Positions 24,524-33,150 of a stretch of 64,000 bases of DNA are shown one piece after another. How positions within the stretch are numbered: the first letter of the stretch is position 1; each line of letters opens with the position of its first letter. Source of the stretch: Schaalia odontolytica (GTDB taxonomy: Bacteria > Actinomycetota > Actinomycetes > Actinomycetales > Actinomycetaceae); assembly GCF_002847525.1 (NCBI RefSeq), contig NZ_PKKM01000007.1:1-64000 (forward strand), read 5' to 3'. The notes beneath the pieces were generated by a model. It made no database searches, was not told where the DNA came from, and saw nothing but the letters and a program-made list of their open reading frames with translations. The position numbers and the translations under genes were made by a program.

Positions 24524-25374
24524 TGCTCACCCTCCTCCGACATTGCGGGGGCCGAGGCCTGCTCGGCTTCCGGGTCTCCCTCGGCGGGCGGGAGCGGAGG
24601 TTCAGCCACAGCGGGTTCTGTGCCCACCTGCTCGGCCCCGGCCTCGTCGCTACCGTGCCCGGCCTCCGCGCGGTGCGCGAGAGCGGAAGGATCCTCGACC
24701 TCGTGCAGCGTGCCGTCGTAGAGTTCGTAGGCGCGCTGTGCCCGCGCGGCCACGGCCATGTCGTGCGTGATGACGATGAGCGCGGCGTTGGACTCGCGGG
24801 CGACCTCCTCAAGGAGGGCCATGACGACGCGGCCCGTATCCGGGTCGAGGGCGCCCGTCGGCTCGTCGGCGAGGATGACGCGCGGGCGGCGCACGAGGGC
24901 GCGCGCGATCGCGATGCGCTGCTGCTCGCCGCCGCTCATCTCGCCCGGGTAGGAGTCCGCGCGCTCGCCCAGGCCCACGCGCTCGAGCATGTCGACGGCG
25001 ATCGAGCGCCTGCGCAGCAGCTGCGGGCCGGGGGCGTACAGGAGGGGAACCTCGACGTTTTCGGCAGCCGTGCGCGCCGAGAAGATGTTGAATTGCTGGA
25101 ACACAAAGCCGAAATCTTCCCCGCGCATGCGCGCGCGGCGCCCCTCGCCCAGGCGCGTCGTATCCACACCGTCCAGCTCGTACGTGCCCGACGTGGGGGT
25201 ATCCAGCAGGCCGATAATGTTGAGCATCGTGGACTTGCCGGTGCCCGAGCGGCCCACGATGGAAACGTGCTCGCCCTGCGCGACGTCCAGGTTGACGCCG
25301 CGCAGAATGTGCAAGTCATCCCCGTCAGGCAGGGTCACCGTGCGGGTCACATCCCGCAGGCACACGAGACTCAT
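24520..25374 (-). CDS. ABC transporter ATP-binding protein, MacB/LolD type
   Basis: This 284-aa ATPase has intact motifs: Walker A VGRSGTGKSTMLN, Q-loop FVFQQFNIF, signature MSGGEQQRIAIARAL, Walker B VILADEPTGALD and the H-loop ITHD. It powers the permease encoded 4 bp downstream. The C-terminal 45 residues are an acidic Ala/Glu tail with DEAGAEQVG, encoded by an exact reverse copy of the dispersed motif (24635-24648). Its own start overlaps the adaptor gene stop. Confidence 0.92.
   Translation of the reverse strand: MSLVCLRDVTRTVTLPDGDDLHILRGVNLDVAQGEHVSIVGRSGTGKSTMLNIIGLLDTPTSGTYELDGVDTTRLGEGRRARMRGEDFGFVFQQFNIFSARTAAENVEVPLLYAPGPQLLRRRSIAVDMLERVGLGERADSYPGEMSGGEQQRIAIARALVRRPRVILADEPTGALDPDTGRVVMALLEEVARESNAALIVITHDMAVAARAQRAYELYDGTLHEVEDPSALAHRAEAGHGSDEAGAEQVGTEPAVAEPPLPPAEGDPEAEQASAPAMSEEGEQ
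24635..24648 (-). repeat. Dispersed motif GACGAGGCCGGGGC, exact copy (minus strand)
   Basis: It lies in the low-complexity C-terminal tail of the MacB-type ATPase, coding DEAGA. Confidence 0.7.
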
Positions 25375-26447
25375 TGCGTGCCCGCCGTGCCGCCCGAGCC
25401 CCCGGCCATGCCAGAGTCCATGCCGCCATAGGGGCCGGTCTGCCCGTCCTGGTTGTCCTTGTTCGAGGTCGGGGTGAACTCGAGGATCTCCTCGCCCTCC
25501 GTCAGCCCCTCCTTGACCTCGACCATCTTGCCGTCCGTGATGCCCAGGGTGACCGCGCGCTTCTCCGGCTTCGTCGGGTCGTCGGTCGGCAGGTAGACGG
25601 TGCCGGACTGGTAGCGGCCCTCGACCGCGGAGATCGGCACCGCGAGGACACCCGTCGCCGAGCCCGCCGTCATCTCGAGGGTCACCTGCAGGCCCGCGAA
25701 CACCGTCTGATCGGAGGGGATCGCGCAGCGGGCCTTCAGATCCGTCGAGGACGAGGCGCCGTTATCGGACCCGGCATTCGCCTTGGGATCCTGCGCCTTG
25801 CCGGTCGGGCTTACCAGCTTGACGCCCGAGCACTCGAAGGGCGCGGGGCCGTTCTTAATCGTGACGGTCGCGGTCGACGGGGCGTCCTGGAGGCGGTACA
25901 TCTGGTCCGCACTCAGGGAGGCAACCGCGGAGAAGGTCGCGGGCGCAATCGTCGCAACCGTGTCGCCGATCGCGAACTGCTGGCCGACCAGCACGCCCGT
26001 CGACACCGTTCCATCACCGGGCGAGACAACGGTCTCGTACTTGTAGGTCGGCTCGGAGGTCTCGACGCTCACGTTGCCTTCCTCGTCGGTGACCTGACGG
26101 GTCTCACCGGGGAATTCCTTGCGGATCTGGACGATGGCGTCGCCCTTGGCAATCTTGTCACCGTCGTTGACGAAGGTGCGCACGACGTTGCCATCCAGGG
26201 TCGCGCGGGCGACGACCGGCTCGTCGGCCTGGATCGTACCCGTCACACTCACAGTGTTCGTGATGTCGGCGCGGCCCACCTCGATCGTCATCTGCCCGAA
26301 GTTGCCGCCCGGGTCCATGCCGTCAGTGCTCTTATCCTCCTGCGCGGCAGGAAAGAACGCGAACTTCACCAAGGCCACGGCAATAACTACCCAGGCAAGA
26401 ACCTTGACGATGTCGAGCACCTGGGCGGTGCGGGTCTTGTGTGCCAC
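25371..26447 (-). CDS. Membrane-fusion (HlyD/MacA-like) adaptor of an ABC exporter
   Basis: The 358-aa protein begins at GTG 26447, six bases after AAGGAGA; the open frame to 26501 lacks a ribosome-binding site. It has one N-terminal membrane helix (VLAWVVIAVALVKFAFF), then a barrel-sandwich hybrid domain (ARATLDGNVVRTFVNDGDKIAKGDAIVQI ... SPGDGTVSTGVLVGQQFAIGDTVATI) and a C-terminal module with VEVKEGLTEGEEIL. The tail is Gly-rich. In a monoderm actinobacterium such adaptors couple MacB-type transporters to the cell envelope. It is the first gene of the three-gene operon. No two-component gene is adjacent, so the substrate cannot be guessed. Confidence 0.88.
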   Translation of the reverse strand: MAHKTRTAQVLDIVKVLAWVVIAVALVKFAFFPAAQEDKSTDGMDPGGNFGQMTIEVGRADITNTVSVTGTIQADEPVVARATLDGNVVRTFVNDGDKIAKGDAIVQIRKEFPGETRQVTDEEGNVSVETSEPTYKYETVVSPGDGTVSTGVLVGQQFAIGDTVATIAPATFSAVASLSADQMYRLQDAPSTATVTIKNGPAPFECSGVKLVSPTGKAQDPKANAGSDNGASSSTDLKARCAIPSDQTVFAGLQVTLEMTAGSATGVLAVPISAVEGRYQSGTVYLPTDDPTKPEKRAVTLGITDGKMVEVKEGLTEGEEILEFTPTSNKDNQDGQTGPYGGMDSGMAGGSGGTAGTQ

Positions 26448-26610
26448 GTGCGTCTCCTTCGATGAACGGCGTCGCCCAATTGTAAGGTGCGCCTCATTCA
26501 CGCAGCAACGCTATCCCCGTCTTTTCAGGGTTTTCTCAGGGTCTATCCCGACCGCTGGGCGGAGCGCTCCCTCGCCTCTACGATGGGTAAGGAATCAACG
26601 AAAGGCAGCC

Positions 26611-27231
26611 ATGATCCGCCGCGCCACCCCCGCAGACGCAGAGGCGCTCTCCTCCCTCTCGCGCACCTGCTTCACGCAGACTTTCGGCCACCTCTACGAC
26701 CCCACAGACCTGGCGGTCTTCCTCGACGAGGCTTACACGCCCGATGTCCTGCGCGCCGAGCTCGCAGATCCGGACCGGGCGACGTGGCTGCTTGTCGAAG
26801 ACTCACCCAACGAGGCCGTGGCAGCGCCTGGGCACTCCTCCCCCGCCGCCCACCCGGGCGCACCGAAAACCGGTGACGAGGCCCCGGCCTCGTCTGGCCC
26901 TCACACCCTGATCGGCTACGTGACCGCATGCCCCGCACACCTGCCCCACCCGGACGTGTCGCCTGACGATGGGGAAATCCAGCGCCTCTACATCCTGCAG
27001 GGACACCAGGGCGGCGGACGCGGCACGCTCCTACTCAACACGGCGCTCGAGTGGCTCGAGCGCGACGGCCCGCGCACCCTGTGGATCGGCGTGTGGAGCG
27101 AAAACTACGGGGCGCAGCGCTTCTACGCGCGCCACGGCTTTGAGATCGTCGGCGAATACTCCTTCATGGTGGGCGACCACGCCGACCGTGAGCTCATCAC
27201 CCGACGCCTCCCGCGAGCGCTCAGCGCGTAA
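26611..27231 (+). CDS. GNAT-family N-acetyltransferase with a loop insertion
   Basis: The 206-aa product is MIRRATPADAEALSSLSRTCFTQTFGHLYDPTDL..., with the acetyl-CoA loop region EIQRLYILQGHQGGGRGTLLLNTALEW and the final GNAT strand/helix GVWSENYGAQRFYARHGFEIVGEY. Between WLLVEDS and LIGYVTACPAH there is a Pro/Ala/His-rich insertion of about 40 residues containing GDEAPASSGP, encoded by the palindrome at 26875-26894. Substrate is unknown. The ATG at 26611 follows CGAAAGGCAGCC. The gene ends before a strong bidirectional terminator. Confidence 0.85.
   Translation: MIRRATPADAEALSSLSRTCFTQTFGHLYDPTDLAVFLDEAYTPDVLRAELADPDRATWLLVEDSPNEAVAAPGHSSPAAHPGAPKTGDEAPASSGPHTLIGYVTACPAHLPHPDVSPDDGEIQRLYILQGHQGGGRGTLLLNTALEWLERDGPRTLWIGVWSENYGAQRFYARHGFEIVGEYSFMVGDHADRELITRRLPRALSA
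26875..26894. repeat. Palindromic pair of the dispersed motif core inside the GNAT gene
   Basis: GACGAGGCC (26875-26883) and GGCCTCGTC (26886-26894) face each other two bases apart, in the loop insertion of the acetyltransferase. It encodes DEAPASS. Confidence 0.7.
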
Positions 27232-27285
27232 GCGGCACAGGCGGCGCGTCAGTGGCGCAGGCATACGTACCGAACGTTAGTAGAC

Positions 27286-27324
27286 GAAAGGGGCCCCGAG
27301 GCGCGATGCCTCGGGGCCCCTTTC
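27286..27324. terminator. Bidirectional terminator between GNAT and thioredoxin genes
   Basis: GAAAGGGGCCCCGAGG (27286-27301) pairs with CCTCGGGGCCCCTTTC (27309-27324), a perfect stem with A- and T-tracts at its base. Confidence 0.88.
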
Positions 27325-27340
27325 AGTTAGTTGCGCGTCG

Positions 27341-27706
27341 TCACTTCTGCTCAGACTCGGCAATCTTCTTGCGCACGTCGTCCATGTCCAGGTTCTGGAT
27401 CTGGGAGATCAGATCCTCCAGGGCGGACAGCGGCAGGGCGCCGGACTGACGGAACACTGCGATGCCGTCACGGAAGGCCATGAGGGTCGGGATCGAGGTG
27501 ATCTGCGCGGCCATCGCCAGCTGCTGCTGATCGTCAGTGTCGATCTTGCCGAACACGATGTCCGGGTACTTCTCGGAGGCCTCTTCGAAGATGGGGCCGA
27601 ACTGGCGGCACGGGCCGCACCAGGTTGCCCAGAAATCCACCAGGACGATGCCGCCGGCGGACACGGTCTGCTCGAAGTTCTCCTGCGTAAGGGTAACGGT
27701 AGCCAT
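27341..27706 (-). CDS. trxA: Thioredoxin
   Basis: This 121-aa cytosolic dithiol reductant has the active site WCGPC in VDFWATWCGPCRQFGPIFEEA, the cis-Pro loop SIPTLMAFRDG and the usual length. It ends with a charged C-terminal helix (MDDVRKKIAESEQK). The single gene is flanked by a terminator downstream and a short promoter region upstream, next to a TetR gene on the same strand about 95 bp away. Confidence 0.94.
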   Translation of the reverse strand: MATVTLTQENFEQTVSAGGIVLVDFWATWCGPCRQFGPIFEEASEKYPDIVFGKIDTDDQQQLAMAAQITSIPTLMAFRDGIAVFRQSGALPLSALEDLISQIQNLDMDDVRKKIAESEQK

Positions 27707-27800
27707 GATTCTCCTATTGTCGCCGGCTTATCCGACGGTCGTTGGGGCGGGCCCGTGGGCCTCGCATGAACTGTCTTACTCAACGGGCGCGGTGCGCCAA

Positions 27801-28439
27801 CTATTCCCCCGAAGGAAGAGCGCGCGCGGTGACCTGACACACATTCTCCTCCGAAGCGCCCAGGCCTCGCAAAATAAAGGTCTCGACCAGAGCAAGCGCG
27901 GATTCGCGATGGTCCGGGTCCTTGGGGAGGCGCTGACCCTGCAGGGTCGCGTGGATCAGGTGAACCGCACCGAGGGTATTCTGCTCGGCGATCAGCCCGC
28001 ATTCCATGGCCTCGTCGAGAATGCCGATGAGGACCTCACCCACAAGGCCCGCATGATCATGGAGGTGCGAGGCACCCTGCCCGGACATCTGGCGACGCAG
28101 ACCCATGCCGGCCTTCACGTGGTAACGGCCGATCATCTGCAGATGGGAGCGAATGTAGATGCGCAGACGCATGAGGGGATCCGGCTCAGCTTCGAGGCGC
28201 TGCGTCAGGACACGCGCAAACTCACTGGTCACCTCGCGCATGTAGGCGAGCAGCAACACCTCTTTGTCCGCGAAGTGGTTGTAGACCGCCGTGCGCCCAA
28301 CACCCGCACGTTCGGCGATCTGACTCATGGTGATCGACTCGAAGGACTGCTCCCCCATCAGCGACCCCAGAGCCTCAAACAGGCGCGTGCGGGTCAGTTC
28401 GCGGTGAGAGGCGAGGGACTCCCCAATAATCTTCGGCAT
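27801..28439 (-). CDS. TetR-family transcriptional regulator
   Basis: The 212-aa protein has an N-terminal TetR helix-turn-helix (RTRLFEALGSLMGEQSFESITMSQIAERAGVGRTAVYNHFADKEVLLLAYMREV) and an all-helical ligand/dimer domain with several His residues (HLQMIGRYHVKAGMG, GASHLHDHAGL). No dedicated target gene is adjacent; the neighbours are trxA and a NUDIX gene on the same strand. The regulon is unknown. Confidence 0.9.
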   Translation of the reverse strand: MPKIIGESLASHRELTRTRLFEALGSLMGEQSFESITMSQIAERAGVGRTAVYNHFADKEVLLLAYMREVTSEFARVLTQRLEAEPDPLMRLRIYIRSHLQMIGRYHVKAGMGLRRQMSGQGASHLHDHAGLVGEVLIGILDEAMECGLIAEQNTLGAVHLIHATLQGQRLPKDPDHRESALALVETFILRGLGASEENVCQVTARALPSGE

Positions 28440-28578
28440 GCACTTATTCTGACATCTTTCCCCTATGTGTCGTCAAATGGGAGGGCATGCGGGATGAACT
28501 GCATGTTCAGGCAACGACACCGGTTGCGACGCTCACCCACACCCGTTACCGGCGCCCCCCAAGCGCACCGCCGGACTG

Positions 28579-28998
28579 TCAGCGAGCGCAGCGGGCGACC
28601 ACGGCCTCGACAATCGGCAGGTCAGCGACGATCCACGGCAGCGCGGCGAGGTCCGCGAGGGACACCCACCTGGCCTCAAGATGCGACGCACCCACATGCG
28701 GTGCGGGCGAGCCGGCCGCAACCTCGGCGAGCCACACGCCCATGACGCGCCCGCCCAAGATCGGCCACCACTGGCCCTCCTCGGGACACACGCGCTCACC
28801 GATGATGACGCGGGCACCGAGCTCCTCGGCAATCTCGCGCGTCAGGGCGGCTGTTGGGTCCTCGCCGTCCTCAACCTTGCCGCCGGGCAGCTCGAACTGG
28901 CCGCGCAGCTCTTCCGGGTAGGCGCGTGAGCAGGCGAGCAGCATCGTGGGCTCACGCAGCGAATCGACGATCGCGGCCGCCACCACGGGACGAGGCAT
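28579..28998 (-). CDS. NUDIX hydrolase (MutT-like)
   Basis: The 139-aa product is MPRPVVAAAIVDSLREPTMLLACSRAYPEELRGQFELPGG followed by the Nudix box GKVEDGEDPTAALTREIAEELGA (Gx5Ex7REUxEExGU). LACSRAYPEELRGQFELPGGKVE is typical of MutT proteins that hydrolyse oxidised dGTP, so nucleotide-pool cleaning is likely but not proven. The start at 28998 is the natural family start; the frame is open to 29379 across the tRNA-Gly gene and is not coding there. Confidence 0.88.
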   Translation of the reverse strand: MPRPVVAAAIVDSLREPTMLLACSRAYPEELRGQFELPGGKVEDGEDPTAALTREIAEELGARVIIGERVCPEEGQWWPILGGRVMGVWLAEVAAGSPAPHVGASHLEARWVSLADLAALPWIVADLPIVEAVVARCAR

Positions 28999-29145
28999 GG
29001 GAACTCCAATCAGTTGGGCGACCTCAGTGTATCGGGCACGTCCGCGTGTCGATGGTGCGGAGGCTGAGTGCCGGGTGGCGCCGGTTGCGCGGCCATCCGG
29101 CGTGACGATATGATCGACGGGTCGATTCCTTCGGGACGATGAATT

Positions 29146-29219
29146 GCGGGCGTAGTTCATCGGTAGAATGGAAGCTTCCCAAGCTTCAGAGGCGGGTTCG
29201 ATTCCCGTCGCCCGCTCCA
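29146..29219 (+). tRNA. tRNA-Gly (anticodon CCC)
   Basis: This is a 74-nt cloverleaf. The acceptor arms are GCGGGCG and CGCCCGC, the anticodon stem GAAGC/GCTTC flanks the loop TTCCCAA (anticodon CCC), and the T-arm is GGCGGGTTCGATTCCCGTC. CCA is encoded at the 3' end (29217-29219). It marks the left edge of the accessory region. Confidence 0.97.
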
Positions 29220-29224
29220 TTTCA

Positions 29225-29255
29225 ACTCCGGATTTGATAAATCCGGAGTCTTTTC
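29225..29255 (+). terminator. Terminator after tRNA-Gly
   Basis: ACTCCGGATTT (29225-29235) pairs with AAATCCGGAGT (29239-29249), followed by CTTTTC. Confidence 0.88.
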
Positions 29256-29436
29256 GTTTGCGGGTATCTGACCAATGTTGGTCGACTGTGTCATGGGTGT
29301 AAGCGATTTGTGTGGTAGTGGCGCAGGTGGCCAGGCCAGTGCGTGCACGACCCTGATCGAGCGCACCACCGGCTAGCAAGGACGTTCAGGAACGTATAGT
29401 GTCGGACAAATTGTTCTCCCGCTTGGAGGTGTCACG

Positions 29437-30522
29437 ATGGGTTCCCGGTTAGGTGTTTTGCTTAAGACTTACTCTGGTTGGGAGATCTACTACAACCACT
29501 CGGCGGCCCAAACGGTCGGACTGGACATTGCGATCGACGGTATGGAAGCCACCTACGAGCGTGTGCGTCGTATGTCTCCGATGGGTGTTGATGATCCGCA
29601 TGCTTGGAAGGGGGCGACGTGGATTGAGGGCACACTTCTGATCGACGAGACCAGGAAACTGGTGGTGTGGGCAGAGGAGAGTGAGGCACTCTACATGCCT
29701 CGACTTATCAACTACCTCGTTGAGCACACCTGGCCTGGGTGGACGGCCGCCTGGTCAGCCGAAGGAACCCGTGGAACTCTTTGGGCTGCGGGCGTCGATC
29801 CGGCCACCATCTTCACACACCGTTCTGATCGTTTGCCGTGTGATCGCGCGCCCGGTCTAGAGCCATGGGATGAGTGGCACGGAGTTGATCCCATCACCGT
29901 GCGCATGGCAGACGGCACCATGGTCACCTGGCGCGCCTACGGCTTCCTGGATGACCTTACTGGATGCGGTCCTGAGAATTTCCTGGCTTTGGCTCGCGAG
30001 GTCGCCTCCCGGCTACCGGATGAATCGGATGCGTGGGAGCAGACCACGGATGACTATGTTCCGACCACCGGGATATTCGTGGACTACCAAGCACGCTCGT
30101 TGCGTTGGTGGTCGCTCCAGGACAGGGACATGCACCTGGAGGATTTCGATGCGCTGTGGCCGGGATGGACACTAACCAGCAGTTCGGACGACTACTCCTG
30201 GCACCAAGAACTCACCGGGCAGGTATTCCGTACCTGGGCTGACGATGTCAACGAATGTCGCTCCTGGATCGTGAGAGCTATTGAAGAAGGTACACGAGCC
30301 AACCCGCTAGCAAGCTTGGCTAACACCCTGTCAGGTAAGGGTCACGAGATCAGTCCGTACGCGTCCGCTCTGGAGTTCGTTCCCTCCAAACGTCACGCCG
30401 CGATGGAAACCTTCGACCGGCTCCTCAATGTCGTTCGAGACGCGCCGTTGAAGCCCGCGCGAATTATCGACCGACACGGAACTATCACACCCCCGTTCGA
30501 GGAGGGAGAGGCCGGATTCTAG
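29437..30522 (+). CDS. Orphan protein of unknown function with two similar halves
   Basis: I do not recognise this 361-aa protein. It is Trp-, Asp- and Glu-rich (acidic), has no signal peptide or membrane helix and so is probably cytosolic. Two segments look alike: GATWIEGTLLIDETRKLVVW ... VEHTWPGWTAAWSAEG (about residues 58-110) and TTGIFVDYQARSLRWWSL ... DALWPGWTLTSSSDDY (about 205-250). This suggests an internal duplication of a beta-rich domain ending in WPGWT. ATG 29437 is preceded by CTTGGAGGTGTCACG, a good ribosome-binding site. It sits just after tRNA-Gly in a region with IS remnants and visibly lower GC, so acquisition by transfer is likely. An immunity-type or island-cargo role is possible but unsupported. 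Confidence 0.6.
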   Translation: MGSRLGVLLKTYSGWEIYYNHSAAQTVGLDIAIDGMEATYERVRRMSPMGVDDPHAWKGATWIEGTLLIDETRKLVVWAEESEALYMPRLINYLVEHTWPGWTAAWSAEGTRGTLWAAGVDPATIFTHRSDRLPCDRAPGLEPWDEWHGVDPITVRMADGTMVTWRAYGFLDDLTGCGPENFLALAREVASRLPDESDAWEQTTDDYVPTTGIFVDYQARSLRWWSLQDRDMHLEDFDALWPGWTLTSSSDDYSWHQELTGQVFRTWADDVNECRSWIVRAIEEGTRANPLASLANTLSGKGHEISPYASALEFVPSKRHAAMETFDRLLNVVRDAPLKPARIIDRHGTITPPFEEGEAGF

Positions 30523-30540
30523 GGGTGGTTGCAAGACGGG

Positions 30541-30975
30541 TTATGTCCTGAGCAGCAGTTCGAGGCGTTGCTTGGGTGTGTCCCAGTTGAGCGTTTTGCC
30601 GGGGCGCTCACCCCGATTGTCAGCGATGACGTCCAGGGCTGCTTCGCTCGGGGGCCAACGATCAGAGCCTTTGGGCATGTAATCGATGCAGGAGCCCGTT
30701 CGTGTTCTCGTTCATTGCGCACTGCCAGGGCCAATGCAGGTCACACAAGTACACATCAAACCCCACGCTCCGAGGCAATCTTGCCACGCTAAGCCAGATC
30801 GCTGCCCCAGTCCCACCTCAGTAACAAACGCAAGGAGTCAGGTAAGCCTGCACACTTATCGATAATGACATCGTCAACCTCGACGACTGCGTGTCCGTTA
30901 GGCACGTAGAGCAACATCGTGAACCGGGTAGAGCACTCCACGAGTGCGCAGAGCACCTTTGCCTAGATGCCAATG
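30541..30975 (-). pseudogene. IS30-family transposase remnant
   Basis: Read on the minus strand in shifting frames, the region encodes ALVECSTRFTMLLYVPNGHAVV, then RWDWGSDLA, then GFDVYLCDLHWPWQCAMNENTNGLL, then (after a frameshift near 30690) DYMPKGSDRWPPSEAALDVI, ADNRGERPGKTLNWDTP and a stop at 30541. This is the order of the DDE core of IS30 transposases, including the final Glu in NENTNGLL. At least one frameshift and in-frame stops make it non-functional. The N-terminal DNA-binding part is missing. Confidence 0.85.
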
Positions 30976-31076
30976 GACTGACAGATCGTCTCCACACACG
31001 AGTTCGAGCTTTCTCGAAGGATCACACGGCGCACCCATAACAAGCAACAGGCCGACCACCCACGGTTACACCACTA

Positions 31077-31264
31077 TGCGGGACGCTACTGAAAACGTCT
31101 GGGTGGACAAGAACCTCATCACCGCCAACTCAGCCGCCGGGCTGGACTGGGCAAAAGCCATACTGGAGTACCTTGACGTCTACCCGGTAGAGACAATCAA
31201 CACCTGGTACCAGTACTACTCGACAGGAAACCCAGAATTCTTTTTCAAGTTGATGGCCAACTAG
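31077..31264 (+). pseudogene. C-terminal remnant of a DJ-1/PfpI-type glutamine amidotransferase
   Basis: A 62-codon frame encodes ENVWVDKNLITANSAAGLDWAKAILEYLDVY and NTWYQYYSTGNPEFFFKL. This resembles the C-terminal end of class-1 amidotransferase-like DJ-1/PfpI proteins (VVDGNLITANS...FAKAILE). The catalytic Cys domain is absent, so only the tail survives. It probably lost its N-terminus to the neighbouring IS30 insertion. Family call is from motif memory. Confidence 0.6.
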
Positions 31265-31305
31265 ACCGAAACGGAAATTGATGCATACAGCACCTCCGCA
31301 TCAAC

Positions 31306-31722
31306 TTACCTGTCGTAGTTCCGCCGTGACTCAATTGCTTCCTGTGCTGCGAAAGTAGCGTTCAGTGCTCGCGGAAAGCCGCAGTACACTGATGCGTGCA
31401 GGATAGCTTCCTGAATTTCCTCTTCGGAAATCCCGACATTGAGTGCCGCTCCAACATGAACTTTAAGTTGAGGTTCACATCCGCCTAATGCAGTCAATAC
31501 GCCAATGGTTACTAGCTGGCGACTGCGTGCATCCAGACCGGGCCTATCGTAAATATCCCCGAAAGCAAATGCGGCAATGTGGTGTCCTAAAGCAGGGTTT
31601 GACGCGGAAAGTGATTCGATAACACTCTGACCAGCATCTCCGTCGATACGGGAGAGAACCTGCAATCCAAGATCACGACGTCGCTGATTATCGACGGAAT
31701 CAATATCGTACTGATCACTCAT
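31306..31722 (-). CDS. Carboxymuconolactone decarboxylase (CMD) family protein
   Basis: The 138-aa protein has the AhpD/CMD fold signature: FAFGDIYDRPGLDARSRQLVTIGVLTALGGCEPQLKVHVGAALNVGISEEEIQEAILHASVYCGFPRALNA. A Cys is present in GGCEP and another in VYCGFP, but the CxxC of true AhpD is absent, so it is nearer to gamma-carboxymuconolactone decarboxylase-like proteins. Its ATG overlaps the stop of the MerR gene (TAATG). MerR-CMD pairs usually respond to redox or electrophile stress; the substrate is unknown. Confidence 0.88.
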   Translation of the reverse strand: MSDQYDIDSVDNQRRRDLGLQVLSRIDGDAGQSVIESLSASNPALGHHIAAFAFGDIYDRPGLDARSRQLVTIGVLTALGGCEPQLKVHVGAALNVGISEEEIQEAILHASVYCGFPRALNATFAAQEAIESRRNYDR

Positions 31723-32183
31723 TATGGACGGGAACCTTTCTGATACATTGCTATCTTGAATTCGGTAGCTGCCAGCGATAACTGAAGATCCTCTATTCGT
31801 TGCCGAAGGATGTCGCGATGCTCCAGCATCAAATCAAGACGCTCCTGCACTGTTTCTGCACCTTGTTCAACCAAGGAAATGTAATGCTGGAGTTGGGCAA
31901 TCGACATTCCAGAGACCCGCATTCGGGTAAGAAAAACCATACGCCGTACAGCCGCAGCATCGTAAAGCCGATGGCCGGATGCGTCGCGTCCTACTTTCAC
32001 CAGCCCTGCGCGTTCGTAATAGCGCAGCGTATGTGCGCTGATTCCCAAATACTCGGCAGTGGTAGCGATATCCCACTGAGTGTTCTCGTCATCTCTGATC
32101 AGGTCGCGCAACGCCGCAGTATTTAGCCCTCCGGGTGGATCGATCGCGAGCCTAAGGGCTTGCTCTAACCGTTCTTCCAACAT
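31722..32183 (-). CDS. MerR-family transcriptional regulator
   Basis: The 153-aa product from ATG 32183 is MLEERLEQALRLAIDPPG, then the MerR winged helix (WDIATTAEYLGISAHTLRYYERAGLVKVGRDASGHRLYDAAAVRRMVFLTRMRVSGMSIAQLQHYISLVEQG) and a coiled coil. It lacks the metal-binding Cys residues of MerR/CueR and is like regulators of the small-molecule or stress type. It is translationally coupled to the CMD gene, which it probably controls together with itself. The frame is open upstream to 32348 across the ISL3 end and is not coding there. Confidence 0.9.
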   Translation of the reverse strand: MLEERLEQALRLAIDPPGGLNTAALRDLIRDDENTQWDIATTAEYLGISAHTLRYYERAGLVKVGRDASGHRLYDAAAVRRMVFLTRMRVSGMSIAQLQHYISLVEQGAETVQERLDLMLEHRDILRQRIEDLQLSLAATEFKIAMYQKGSRP

Positions 32184-32224
32184 GTCTATTACGCTAAACC
32201 TTTGAGTGCGCTCGAAGGCAAACT

Positions 32225-32640
32225 GGCTCTTCCGAGTTGAGTATGGGTGACCGGATGTTGGTCGGGGGTTGCGGGTAGAGGTCGAGGTCCTTGATGATGA
32301 GCGGACTTCTACCCCCGCTGTCTTCAAGGACCTCGGGCGGTGTCTCACCCACCTGCTGCTGCTCTACATCGCTTGATCGTTGTGATCTGCTCGTCGGTTT
32401 GGAGGGCTTCCATCTGATCGCTGTCGCTCGACGTGCCTGTGGTCTGATTCTCGACATGGAGTCCTGCGATCACTTTTCCGGCTGCCCGGGTTGTGGCGTA
32501 ATCACACAGGGCTATGGGTGTGTGGTGGTGGAGGTGGTCGACGCGCCCTGGGCTGGGGTCCCGGCGCGGATCCGATGGCACAGACGACGCTGGATATGCC
32601 GCGAACACACGAGGGAAACCCGGTGCACGCACAAAACCGG
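32225..32640 (+). pseudogene. 5' remnant of an ISL3-family insertion sequence
   Basis: The element end GGCTCTTCCGAGTTGAG (32225-32241) matches the reverse complement of the IS end at the left window edge (14 of 17). From about 32370 a frame encodes CDLLVGLEGFHLIAVARRACGLILDMES and then a zinc-finger-like CPGCGVITQGYG and APWAGVPARIRWHRRRWICRE, the N-terminal domain of ISL3 transposases. The catalytic domain is missing; the frame runs into unrelated sequence after about 32640. Confidence 0.75.
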
Positions 32641-32662
32641 ATGCAGCACTGAGCAGCGTGGG

Positions 32663-33135
32663 GGAATTGCACTACACGGGGGTCCGACACGCCGGCGACA
32701 CGCTGTACGACGGCTTCATGTAGTGCAAACCCCCACCACTTCCGGCGTGGAGGGTGCCGTAGGGATCGCACACCTGGCCGGAGTGCCACCAAGCGCGAAA
32801 GAACACGCCCAGCACGGCAACTACTCGAAATCTAAACGTTCAAGGCCATTACTACGCACTCACATTTTCCACGTGAAACCGCCGGCACCAATGCTCGCCT
32901 CCCCGGGCTGACCAATGAAACCGCAATCACCATTGCGAGCCCTCAACACCCGAAAAACCAACATTTTCCCCGCGCAAAGGTGTCACCAGTTTCAAGCCAG
33001 CACTCACTCAGGCCCGCAAAGGTGTCACCGGTTTCATCGCAACGAAGCAGTGCACTAGATACAGCACCAATGCACCAGATAGAACAGCATTGCACTGGCA
33101 ACTAAGCAGTGCAATGCCTACCCAAGTAGTGCAAT
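32663..33135. repeat. Intergenic cluster of TTGCACTAC / AGTGCAATGC repeats and a paired AAGGTGTCACC element
   Basis: TTGCACTACA at about 32667 faces TGTAGTGCAAA near 32720, an inverted pair flanked by G- and C-runs. Further right, AGTGCA/TGCACT cores recur in both orientations at about 33049, 33069, 33090, 33106 and 33128. GCAAAGGTGTCACC followed by (A/G)GTTTCA occurs twice (about 32976 and 33018). No gene is seen between 32640 and 34132. Confidence 0.6.
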
Positions 33136-33150
33136 GCCCCTGAAAAGGGA

